Shown one piece after another: positions 1-6,365 of a stretch of 13,012 bases of DNA. Position 1 is the first letter of the stretch; each line of letters starts with the position of its first letter. This stretch comes from Oxalobacter paeniformigenes. Its GTDB lineage: Bacteria; Pseudomonadota; Gammaproteobacteria; Burkholderiales; Burkholderiaceae_D. The notes under the pieces are model-generated. The model searched no databases and had not been told where the DNA came from. It saw only the letters and a list, made by a program, of their open reading frames with translations. The position numbers and the translations under genes are program-made. The stretch is from NCBI RefSeq assembly GCF_027158465.1, contig NZ_JAMKYL010000012.1, positions 1-13,012 of the forward strand. Reading direction: 5' to 3'.

Positions 1-1
1 C

Positions 2-112
2 CAGTGTTCGAAGATTCGCCAGATTTCCTGTGCAGAACTGCTGGCCGAAACCCTGAAACGGATCAATACCGGCGACTCTGTCATGTCGTTGCTCAATGAA
101 ATGTATCACTGA
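2..112 (+). CDS. prs: C-terminal end of a probable ribose-phosphate pyrophosphokinase (partial)
   Basis: Only the last 36 codons and the TGA stop lie in the window, and the reading frame is open from base 2. The peptide contains SCAELLAETLKRINTGDSVM and ends SLLNEMYH. This resembles the C-terminal helix of bacterial PRPP synthetases, where a segment of the type 'LAE(T/A)(I/L)RRIN.G(D/E)SVSSLF' closes the protein. The full enzyme makes 5-phosphoribosyl diphosphate from ribose 5-phosphate and ATP for nucleotide, His and Trp synthesis. A perfect inverted repeat with flanking A and T runs follows 18 bases after the stop, so this is the end of a transcription unit. In many betaproteobacteria prs is followed by rplY and pth on the same strand; here pth is adjacent but inverted, which supports the assignment by context only. 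The catalytic and PRPP-binding parts are outside the window, so the name rests on a short tail. Confidence 0.65.
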   Translation, partial: QCSKIRQISCAELLAETLKRINTGDSVMSLLNEMYH

Positions 113-130
113 CAGTCGATTCGCCATACA

Positions 131-164
131 ATAAAAAAACCGCCATAACCGGCGGTTTTTTTAT
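131..164. terminator. bidirectional intrinsic terminator between prs and pth
   Basis: Two perfectly complementary 14-base arms (131-144 and 151-164) enclose a 6-base loop. The GC core is ACCGCC/GGCGGT and it is flanked by a run of seven A on the left and seven T on the right. It can therefore terminate the plus-strand gene ending at 112 and the minus-strand pth operon ending at 181. Confidence 0.9.
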
Positions 165-180
165 TGGCATCCACCTATCG

Positions 181-768
181 TCAGCGGACGGTATGCAATT
201 CCTTCATTGCCTTGTCAAACTGCCCTTCGCACAACATCGGCACGATCTGTATCGCACGTGCCATCGCATCCTCGATCCCGCCCATGTCTTCCCGTCTGGG
301 ACGCTGCAGCACATAGTCGATCACAGGCGATTTCAGATTCAGCGAACGCGGATGTCCGATACCGATACGCAAACGCCAGAAATCCTGTGTCCCCAGTGCC
401 GATGCAATATCTTTCAGACCATTGTGACCGCCTGTCGAGCCTGAACGTTTGAGCTTTGCCTGTCCGGGTGAAATATCGAGTTCATCATGAACGACCAGAA
501 TCTCTTCCGGCGCGATCCTGAAAAAACGTGCCATGGCACCGACAGCCAGCCCCGATCGGTTCATGAAAGTCTGAGGCTTCATCAGCCAGACATCATGCCC
601 GCCGATTTTCGCCCGTGAAACCAGGGCGGAAAATTTCGCTTCCTTTTGCCAACCGTTCCCGTGAAAACCGTTCTCCAGATTGTCCACCACCCAGAAACCG
701 GCATTGTGACGTGTCTGCTCATATTCAGGCCCGGGATTTCCCAGCCCGACAATTAACCGAATACTCAT
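181..768 (-). CDS. pth: peptidyl-tRNA hydrolase
   Basis: Cytosolic enzyme that cleaves the ester bond of peptidyl-tRNAs dropped from ribosomes, recycling tRNA. The 195-residue product has the usual length of bacterial Pth. Visible motifs are GLGNPGPEYEQTRHNAGF at about 8-25, with Asn11 and the catalytic His21; KPQTFMNRSG at about 64-73 with Asn70; VVHDELD at about 92-98 with Asp95, matching the catalytic Asp93 of the E. coli enzyme; and GGHNGLKD further on with the conserved substrate-binding Asn. I chose the ATG at 768 because the family begins with a short MxIxLIVGLGNPG; an in-frame ATG at 816 would add 16 residues with no family similarity and would abut the upstream stop codon. A weak AGGC ribosome site precedes 768. 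It is the last gene of a minus-strand rep-slyX-DUF2288-pth run and is closed by the terminator at 131-164. Confidence 0.96.
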   Translation of the reverse strand: MSIRLIVGLGNPGPEYEQTRHNAGFWVVDNLENGFHGNGWQKEAKFSALVSRAKIGGHDVWLMKPQTFMNRSGLAVGAMARFFRIAPEEILVVHDELDISPGQAKLKRSGSTGGHNGLKDIASALGTQDFWRLRIGIGHPRSLNLKSPVIDYVLQRPRREDMGGIEDAMARAIQIVPMLCEGQFDKAMKELHTVR

Positions 769-816
769 GATTGCCTGCAATTGAAAAATACCATCCCGAA
801 CGACGGGCACCATCAT

Positions 817-1122
817 TCAGCTTCTGCGTTGCTGAACGAGAATCCAGGGTCTGACCACGACCGCCCACAACAATGCATCGGAATCCGACCATATCTGCGC
901 CTGCTCATCCGTCACCTTGCCGATTTCCTTTTTCTCCAGCATTCCGGAAATCGCCTTGACATCGTCGGAAGCCATCAGCTGCGCCACGCGGATCATATCG
1001 ACATGGTCTTCCACGGAAATGACCCGTCCACCCGCAAAAAAACGTTCAAGTTCCTTCCAGGATATCTGTGCAGTTTCCAGATTGATTTTTGCATACAGCA
1101 ATTTTTCCTGTTCTGTCGTCAT
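817..1122 (-). CDS. DUF2288 family protein of unknown function
   Basis: A 101-residue protein that I recognise as the DUF2288 family, small conserved proteins mainly of proteobacteria and cyanobacteria with no established function. Family-like segments are LNLETAQISWKELERFFAGG near 15-34, VTDEQAQIW near 70-78 and LLWAVVVRPWILVQ near 84-97. There is no signal peptide or membrane helix, so it is probably cytosolic. The start ATG at 1122 has an AGG-type ribosome site about 10 bases upstream. It lies between slyX (25-base gap) and pth (48-base gap), all on the minus strand, so co-transcription is likely. The neighbours suggest a housekeeping context near translation or DNA maintenance, but no function can be inferred from the sequence. 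Confidence 0.85.
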   Translation of the reverse strand: MTTEQEKLLYAKINLETAQISWKELERFFAGGRVISVEDHVDMIRVAQLMASDDVKAISGMLEKKEIGKVTDEQAQIWSDSDALLWAVVVRPWILVQQRRS

Positions 1123-1146
1123 AACAACTAACCTGCCGGCAAATGA

Positions 1147-1338
1147 TTAATAATGAGGTGGCCTCTCGTTAAGCGGCTTGTCGCTTTCCAGCTCGATGAT
1201 CCTGCGGGCCATTTCCTTGAGAACCGCCTCGAAACCGTCGATTTTCAACTGTTGCTGATAAACCGTCTTGTTCAGTTCATCGATCATATCTTCCTGTCTT
1301 GTAATACGTATTTCAAGATCGATCAGTCGTTCTTCCAT
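1147..1338 (-). CDS. slyX: SlyX family coiled-coil protein
   Basis: A 63-residue protein that is almost entirely a heptad-like coiled coil (about residues 3-52: LIDLEIRITRQEDMIDELNK and following). It ends in the characteristic PPHY of SlyX proteins; E. coli SlyX is 72 residues and also ends PPPHY. The biochemical function of SlyX is not established. The name comes from its position beside slyD in enterobacteria, which is not seen here. The ATG at 1338 has a strong AAGGAAG ribosome site just upstream. It follows rep by 49 bases on the same strand and precedes the DUF2288 gene by 25 bases, so it is probably an operon member. Confidence 0.92.
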   Translation of the reverse strand: MEERLIDLEIRITRQEDMIDELNKTVYQQQLKIDGFEAVLKEMARRIIELESDKPLNERPPHY

Positions 1339-1387
1339 GGTTCTTCCTTACGAATGCGCCCTTCATACCACACCCAGCTTCTTTCAC

Positions 1388-3445
1388 CTATTCCGTTTTC
1401 TGCAACATGGCCTTGAGTCTGGCCAGCCTTTCTTTCGGCGTCAATACTTCGGACGCTTTCGGCACAGCGATCCCCTCATCCAGTTTCATTTCCGCGATAA
1501 ACCGCGATGGCTCACATTGTACGGTTTCCCGCGCCTTTTTCCGTTTCTTGCACCAAGAAACATGCAATGTCCGTTGTGCACGGGTAATACCCACATACAT
1601 AAGCCGCCGCTCTTCCTGAATCCGGGTGGCCAGCTGTTCGGACGGCGTATCGGGATCACCGAGATGCGGCAAAATGCCCTCCTCGACACCGACCAGAAAA
1701 ACATGCGGAAACTCCAGTCCCTTGGCAGCATGCAATGTCGAAAGATGCACGGCATCCTGCTCTTCGTCCTTGCCTTCGAGCATCGTCATCAAGGCAACCA
1801 TCTGCGTCAATTCCAGCAGATTCTTCTCCGGCCCGTCCTCGTACTTCCCGCCCTGGCTTTTTTCCTTGAGCCAGTTCGTGAACTCCAGCACATTCTGCCA
1901 TTTGTTTTTTGCGGTCCGCTCATCGAAATTGTCGTAGAGATACGTCTCGTAAGCAATTTCCTTCATCAGCTCATCCAGCAACGCGGCGGCATTCTCGCCC
2001 TTGCCGGACGCCCCAGGACGGCTTGCCCGTTCCTCGATACCGTTGATGAAATCGCAGAACTCGCGTAACGGCCGAAGCTGTCGCGGCGCCAGTTTGGCTT
2101 CCAGACCGCCCTTGTATACCGCTTCGAAAAGCGAACATTGCCACTGTCCGGCCAGCGCACCCAGCGTTTCCAGCGTCGATTGGCCCACGCCGCGCCGTGG
2201 CGTCGTCACGGCGCGAATGAATGCCGGATCGTCATCGAGATTGGCGATCAGGCGCAAATAACTGACGATATCGCGAATTTCGGCACGCGAAAAAAAACTT
2301 TGTCCGCCGGAAATGGTATAGGGAATATTCTCACGCCTTAACATCGTTTCGAACAGACGCGCCTGATAATTGCCGCGGTACAAGATCGCGAAATCGGAAT
2401 ATCGTGCGTGACGCTCGAATTTTTGCGCCGACAATATCATGACAACCCGTTCGGCTTCCTGTTCTTCATCGGACATCGCCAGCGTCCTGACCGGATCACC
2501 CAGACCGAGGTCGGACCACAATGTTTTCTCGAACAATTTGGGATTGTTACCGATCACCGAATTGGCCGCCTGTAATATCCGCATGGACGAGCGGTAATTC
2601 TGTTCCAGCCGGATCACCTTCAAATCGCTGAAGTCCTTTTGCAAGGTTCTCAGATTCTCGATCGTCGCACCCCGCCATGCGTAAATCGCCTGATCGTCAT
2701 CGCCGACCGCCGTAAACATCGGCTTTTTGCCGAGTCCCGTCACCAAAAGTTTCACCAGCTCATACTGGCAGGTATTGGTATCCTGATATTCATCGACCAG
2801 CAGATAACGCAAACGTCTCTGCCATTTTTCACGCACCTTGTCATTGGATCGGAACAGCTCGACCGGCAAACGGATCAAATCGTCGAAATCCACCGCCTGA
2901 TAGGCCGAAAGCGTCGCCACATAATTCCGGTATATCCGTGCAGCCTGCGCCTCATCATCATCCATCGCATTTTTCAGCGCAGCCTCCGGTTCGACCATTG
3001 CATTTTTCCAGAGCGAAATCGCCCCCTGAATACGGCGGATCACCTGCTTGTCAGTCGTCACGGCAAAATCCTGCACCAGCGAGAAACAATCATCACTGTC
3101 CAGAATCGAGAAACGGTCTTTCAGATTCAGTTCAGCGGCTTCCTGGCGCAGGATTTTCACACCAAGCGAATGAAACGTCGAAATCGTCAGCTGGGACGCT
3201 TGTGACGGTTCCGCCAGCAGGTGCGAAATCCGCTCCTGCATTTCGGCCGCAGCCTTGTTGGTAAAAGTCAGCGCCGCAATATGCCGTGCCTCATACTGGC
3301 CGCTGCCGATCATGTAGGCGATTTTCTGCGTAATGACACGGGTCTTGCCCGAGCCGGCGCCAGCCAGCACAAGACAAGGGCCATCCATATAATGCACCGC
3401 TTCATACTGCTGCGCATTCAATGCAGCAAAAGCATCCTTCGACAT
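1388..3445 (-). CDS. rep: ATP-dependent DNA helicase Rep (UvrD/Rep superfamily 1)
   Basis: A 685-residue SF1A 3'-to-5' DNA helicase, close in length to E. coli Rep (673). Helicase motifs in order: Q-motif with NAQQ at 10-13; Walker A AGAGSGKT at 28-35; motif Ia TFTNKAA; motif II DEYQDTN starting at Asp218; motif III GDDDQAIYAWRG; motif IV LEQNYRSS; motif V STLHAAKGLEF; motif VI EERRLMYVGITRA at 611-623. The N-terminal PCLVLAGAGSGKTRVITQKI and the DEYQDTNTCQYELVKLL stretch are more Rep-like than UvrD-like, so I call it Rep, although a PcrA/UvrD role cannot be excluded. Rep removes protein roadblocks ahead of replication forks and helps restart forks. A minus-strand TGTTATAAT extended -10 lies about 27 bases before the start region. 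It heads the rep-slyX-DUF2288-pth run and diverges from hslV. Confidence 0.93.
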   Translation of the reverse strand: MSKDAFAALNAQQYEAVHYMDGPCLVLAGAGSGKTRVITQKIAYMIGSGQYEARHIAALTFTNKAAAEMQERISHLLAEPSQASQLTISTFHSLGVKILRQEAAELNLKDRFSILDSDDCFSLVQDFAVTTDKQVIRRIQGAISLWKNAMVEPEAALKNAMDDDEAQAARIYRNYVATLSAYQAVDFDDLIRLPVELFRSNDKVREKWQRRLRYLLVDEYQDTNTCQYELVKLLVTGLGKKPMFTAVGDDDQAIYAWRGATIENLRTLQKDFSDLKVIRLEQNYRSSMRILQAANSVIGNNPKLFEKTLWSDLGLGDPVRTLAMSDEEQEAERVVMILSAQKFERHARYSDFAILYRGNYQARLFETMLRRENIPYTISGGQSFFSRAEIRDIVSYLRLIANLDDDPAFIRAVTTPRRGVGQSTLETLGALAGQWQCSLFEAVYKGGLEAKLAPRQLRPLREFCDFINGIEERASRPGASGKGENAAALLDELMKEIAYETYLYDNFDERTAKNKWQNVLEFTNWLKEKSQGGKYEDGPEKNLLELTQMVALMTMLEGKDEEQDAVHLSTLHAAKGLEFPHVFLVGVEEGILPHLGDPDTPSEQLATRIQEERRLMYVGITRAQRTLHVSWCKKRKKARETVQCEPSRFIAEMKLDEGIAVPKASEVLTPKERLARLKAMLQKTE

Positions 3446-3478
3446 ACCGCATACATTCCGAAATCATCAGGGGCTGCC

Positions 3479-3487
3479 ATTATAACA
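3479..3487 (-). promoter_or_regulatory. probable sigma-70 extended -10 promoter for rep
   Basis: On the minus strand the sequence reads TGTTATAAT, a perfect TATAAT (3484-3479) with the TG of an extended -10 at 3487-3486. No good -35 hexamer is seen 16-18 bases upstream, which fits an extended -10 promoter. Transcription would start near 3472, giving a leader of about 27 bases to the rep ATG at 3445. Confidence 0.55.
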
Positions 3488-3512
3488 GTGCGAAGCGAAA
3501 CCCATACGCCCC

Positions 3513-3540
3513 TGTTCAGGGTAAACTAGTACCCTGAACA
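3513..3540. promoter_or_regulatory. perfect palindrome between the rep and hslV promoters, candidate operator
   Basis: Arms TGTTCAGGGTA (3513-3523) and TACCCTGAACA (3530-3540) are exact reverse complements around a 6-base AACTAG spacer. There is no T run after either arm. The element lies upstream of both putative start sites (rep near 3472, hslV near 3586), so neither promoter would transcribe it. A dimeric DNA-binding protein site is therefore more likely than a terminator. It does not match the CIRCE (HrcA) operator, and I do not recognise the regulator. Confidence 0.5.
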
Positions 3541-3551
3541 AATGGGTGACA

Positions 3552-3579
3552 CTTGCAATCGGCAAGTCCGCCCCCATCT
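3552..3579 (+). promoter_or_regulatory. sigma-32 (heat-shock) type promoter for hslVU
   Basis: CTTGCAA (3552-3558) and CCCCATCT (3572-3579) are separated by 13 bases. The known RpoH consensus is CTTGAA, 13-17 bases, CCCCATNT, so only one base of the -35 core differs. Predicted transcription begins near 3586, with a leader of about 58 bases before hslV. This agrees with the heat-shock control of hslVU known from E. coli. Confidence 0.7.
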
Positions 3580-3643
3580 TCGGCAAAAGATACCGGAACG
3601 ACCCGCTTTGCCGGTTCAGGTCCGACTTGATATAGGAAACCAT

Positions 3644-4180
3644 ATGGAACAATTTCACGGGACAACCATTGTATCGGTCCGTCGCGGCAACCGCGTCGCA
3701 CTGGGTGGCGACGGACAGGTCACCCTCGGCAATATCGTCATCAAGGGGACCGCAAGAAAAGTCCGAAAACTCTACAACGGACGTGTGCTTGCCGGATTCG
3801 CCGGCGGCACGGCCGACGCGTTCACCCTGATCGAGCGCTTTGAAGCCAAACTGGAAAAACACCAGGGCAACCTGTTGCGTTCCTCGGTCGAACTGGCCAA
3901 GGACTGGCGAACCGACCGCATGCTGCGCCGTCTGGAAGCCATGCTTCTCGTTGCGGACCGTGAATCGACCCTTGTCATCACCGGAAACGGCGACGTACTG
4001 GAACCGGAAGAAGGCGTAGGCGCAATCGGCTCCGGCGGCCCATACGCACAAGCTGCTGCACTGGCACTGCAACGCGATACAGAACTTTCGCCGGAAGAAA
4101 TCGTCAGAAAATCGCTGGCGATCGCCGGTGACCTCTGTATCTATACCAACCAGTCCCATATCATCGAAACGCTGGATTGA
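3644..4180 (+). CDS. hslV: HslV, proteolytic subunit of the HslUV protease
   Basis: N-terminal threonine peptidase that forms a double hexamer in the cytosol and is capped and fed by the HslU ATPase. The 178-residue product starts MEQFHGTTIVSVRRGN, so the catalytic threonine is Thr7 after removal of a 6-residue leader. With Thr7 as mature residue 1, Asp23 and Lys39 fall at mature positions 17 and 33, the expected active-site partners. Other family blocks are GFAGGTADAFTL, ELAKDWRTDRMLRRLEA, ITGNGDVLEP, AIGSGGPYAQAAA and IAGDLCIYTN. The start is the ATG at 3644, preceded by a TAGGAAA ribosome site; the frame stays open upstream to 3542 but that stretch holds the heat-shock promoter. hslU follows after 43 bases. 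Confidence 0.97.
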   Translation: MEQFHGTTIVSVRRGNRVALGGDGQVTLGNIVIKGTARKVRKLYNGRVLAGFAGGTADAFTLIERFEAKLEKHQGNLLRSSVELAKDWRTDRMLRRLEAMLLVADRESTLVITGNGDVLEPEEGVGAIGSGGPYAQAAALALQRDTELSPEEIVRKSLAIAGDLCIYTNQSHIIETLD

Positions 4181-4223
4181 GTATTCCAGATTTCATTTCT
4201 TATTTTTTCCGAACGAACCCATC

Positions 4224-5555
4224 ATGAACCTGACTCCCCAAGAGATCGTCACCGAACTGGACAAACATGTCGTCGGACAATCCAAAGCCAAACGTGCCGT
4301 TGCGGTTGCATTGCGTAACCGCTGGCGCCGTCAGCAAGTCGCCGAACCACTCCGGCATGAAATCACCCCGAAAAACATTCTGATGATCGGACCGACCGGT
4401 GTCGGCAAAACCGAAATCGCGCGCCGTCTGGCGAGACTGGCCGATGCACCGTTCATCAAGATCGAAGCGACCAAATTCACGGAAGTCGGCTACGTTGGCC
4501 GCGATGTCGACACCATCATCCGCGATCTGGTGGATATCGGCATCAAGCAAACCCGTGAAGCCGAAATGGTCAAGGTACGCTCCAAAGCCGTCGATGCAGC
4601 GGAAGAACGGGTTCTGAACATTCTGGTACCGCCCCCACGCGATTTCGGATTTTCGTCCAACGATCCGCAAACCGCATCGGGTGACAATACCCGTCAGGTC
4701 TTCCGCAAGAAACTGCGTGAAGGCTCTCTGGATGACAGGGAAATCGAAATCGAAGTCGCCGATGCCGGTCCGCACATGGAAATCATGGCGCCTCCCGGCA
4801 TGGAAGAAATGACCGAACAGATCAAATCCATGTTTTCGGGACTCGGCGGTGGACGCAAGAAAAACCGCAAGGTCAAAATCCGTGAAGCCATCAAGCTGAT
4901 GATCGAGGAAGAAGCAGCCAAACTGATCAACGAGGACGACTTGCGCCAGAAAGCCATCACCAACGTTGAACAAAATGGCATCGTCTTTCTGGACGAAATC
5001 GACAAGATCGCTTCACGTTCGGAAATCGGCGGCGCCGACGTATCGCGTGCCGGTGTCCAGCGAGACCTGTTGCCGCTTGTCGAGGGAACGACCGTCAACA
5101 CCAAATACGGCATGATCAAAACCGACCATATCCTGTTCATCGCATCAGGCGCTTTCCAGCTCTCCAAACCATCCGACCTGATACCGGAACTGCAAGGCCG
5201 TTTCCCGATCCGTGTCGAACTGGAATCGCTCTCCATCGAAGACTTCGAACAGATCCTGACCAGCACCGAAGCCAGCCTCATTTCCCAGTACAAGGCACTG
5301 CTGGCGACGGAAGGCATGCAACTGGAATTCAGTGAAGACGCCATCCGGCGACTTGCCGAAATTTCCCACTCCGTCAACGAACGGACGGAAAACATCGGCG
5401 CACGCCGGCTCTATACCGTCATGGAAAGATTGCTGGAAGAAATATCATTCACTGCCGTCAACTACAACGGTACCCTGACCATCGACAAAAACTACGTCAA
5501 CGAACGGCTGGATGCCCTGTCAGCCGACGAAGACCTCTCACGTTACGTCCTGTAA
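4224..5555 (+). CDS. hslU: HslU, AAA+ ATPase subunit of the HslUV protease
   Basis: AAA+ unfoldase that binds substrates, unfolds them with ATP and threads them into HslV. It has 443 residues, the same as E. coli HslU. Visible motifs: Walker A GPTGVGKT at 56-63; pore loop GYVG at 89-92; an inserted I domain from roughly 110 to 240 with the glycine-rich FSGLGGGRKKNRK segment; Walker B FLDEID at about 255-260; sensor-2 helix GARRLYTVMERLLEEI near the end of the AAA+ module; and the C-terminal DLSRYVL tail that docks into HslV (E. coli ends DLSRFIL). The ATG at 4224 gives the family start MNLTPQEIV. No clear Shine-Dalgarno is present; the leader is T-rich, so translation may be coupled to hslV. 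It is expressed with hslV from the heat-shock promoter and closed by the hairpin at 5561-5589. Confidence 0.98.
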   Translation: MNLTPQEIVTELDKHVVGQSKAKRAVAVALRNRWRRQQVAEPLRHEITPKNILMIGPTGVGKTEIARRLARLADAPFIKIEATKFTEVGYVGRDVDTIIRDLVDIGIKQTREAEMVKVRSKAVDAAEERVLNILVPPPRDFGFSSNDPQTASGDNTRQVFRKKLREGSLDDREIEIEVADAGPHMEIMAPPGMEEMTEQIKSMFSGLGGGRKKNRKVKIREAIKLMIEEEAAKLINEDDLRQKAITNVEQNGIVFLDEIDKIASRSEIGGADVSRAGVQRDLLPLVEGTTVNTKYGMIKTDHILFIASGAFQLSKPSDLIPELQGRFPIRVELESLSIEDFEQILTSTEASLISQYKALLATEGMQLEFSEDAIRRLAEISHSVNERTENIGARRLYTVMERLLEEISFTAVNYNGTLTIDKNYVNERLDALSADEDLSRYVL

Positions 5556-5560
5556 CGCAA

Positions 5561-5589
5561 AGGGCAGTGTCCCGGCAGGGCACTGCCCT
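5561..5589. terminator. hairpin between convergent hslU and nitroreductase gene
   Basis: AGGGCAGTG (5561-5569) pairs with CACTGCCCT (5581-5589), and CCC/GGG extends the stem across one bulged T, leaving a GGCA loop. It sits 5 bases after the hslU stop and 7 bases from the stop of the opposing gene. The downstream T tract is poor on the plus strand and short (TTTG) on the minus strand, so its strength is uncertain. Confidence 0.6.
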
Positions 5590-5596
5590 ATTCCTG

Positions 5597-6256
5597 CTAG
5601 CGAACCCAGACCACGACGTCGTCTGCCGACTGTCTCGTTTTGGGAGCCGGCTCGGCGATACGGTAACCGAAAGCCACCATGACCCCAAGACCATAACGGC
5701 CGTTATCGAGCAGACCGCGTTCGGACAATATTTTTTCGATGGCCGACATGTTGCCGCCCTCGATCGCACACGAATCGATACCCAGCAATGCCGCCGCCGT
5801 CATCATATTGCCCAGCGCGATATAAGCCTGCTTGACCGCCCAGTCAAAAAGCGTTCTGGAAGAATCCAGAATACCGTTTTCCTTCTGGAAAGCGCGGAAA
5901 CGTTCCCGTTTCTTTTCCATCATTTCCGGAGAAAGATGCTGCACATCGCGCATCATCCGGGTCACATGCGTCGAATCGTAGCGCATGCCGTCTTTCAGGC
6001 ACAAAATGGCGACATAATGACTGGCCGTCGGCAACTGTCCCTGCGCGCCCCATGTCACCGTTTTCAGTTCGTCACGCAACTGGGCATTCTGTATCACCAC
6101 AAACCGCCATGGCTCGAAACCGAATGAACTGGGAGAAAGCCGTCCCGCTTCCAGAATCACCTGAAAATCCTGATCGCTGATCTTTTTCGTGGCATCGAAC
6201 TTTTTCGTGGCATGCCGGAACTGAAAAGCGGACAATACATCTTCTCTGGTAACCAT
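5597..6256 (-). CDS. nitroreductase-family FMN oxidoreductase (NfsB-like)
   Basis: A 219-residue flavoprotein of the nitroreductase superfamily, which uses NAD(P)H to reduce nitroaromatics, quinones or other acceptors through bound FMN; the natural substrate here is unknown. Family signs are FQFRHATKKFDATKKIS at about 11-27 (the Arg/His/Lys cluster that holds the FMN phosphate), LSPSSFGFEPWRFVVIQ at about 40-56, a central AVKQAYIALGNMMTAAALLGIDSCAIEGG block and a C-terminal GLGVMVAFGYR strand. It resembles E. coli NfsB (217 residues) in length and layout. The ATG at 6256 is preceded by GGAGGAGTG; the GTG at 6259 directly abuts that Shine-Dalgarno and is unlikely to be used. It is probably a single-gene unit, separated from gapA by a terminator. 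Confidence 0.85.
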   Translation of the reverse strand: MVTREDVLSAFQFRHATKKFDATKKISDQDFQVILEAGRLSPSSFGFEPWRFVVIQNAQLRDELKTVTWGAQGQLPTASHYVAILCLKDGMRYDSTHVTRMMRDVQHLSPEMMEKKRERFRAFQKENGILDSSRTLFDWAVKQAYIALGNMMTAAALLGIDSCAIEGGNMSAIEKILSERGLLDNGRYGLGVMVAFGYRIAEPAPKTRQSADDVVVWVR

Positions 6257-6317
6257 CACTCCTCCATATTCAATAAAACCACACTCCCTTTGTCATGCGA
6301 AAAACGCACCCCCATAC

Positions 6318-6346
6318 AGAAAAGGCGCCCTGCCAGAGAGCGCCTT
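6318..6346 (-). terminator. intrinsic terminator of gapA
   Basis: On the minus strand AAGGCGC (6346-6340) pairs with GCGCCTT (6328-6322) and is followed by a TTTT run. It starts 20 bases after the gapA stop and separates gapA from the nitroreductase gene. Confidence 0.75.
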
Positions 6347-6365
6347 CATACCCGCGGGATAGCAC

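Noticed and set aside
769..816. Upstream ATG extending Pth by 16 residues
   Set aside because: The added residues have no family match and the ATG abuts the DUF2288 stop; the start at 768 gives the normal Pth N-terminus.
4128..4223. Upstream extension of HslU overlapping the end of hslV
   Set aside because: HslU proteins begin MxLTPQEIV, which fits the ATG at 4224 and yields the normal 443 residues.
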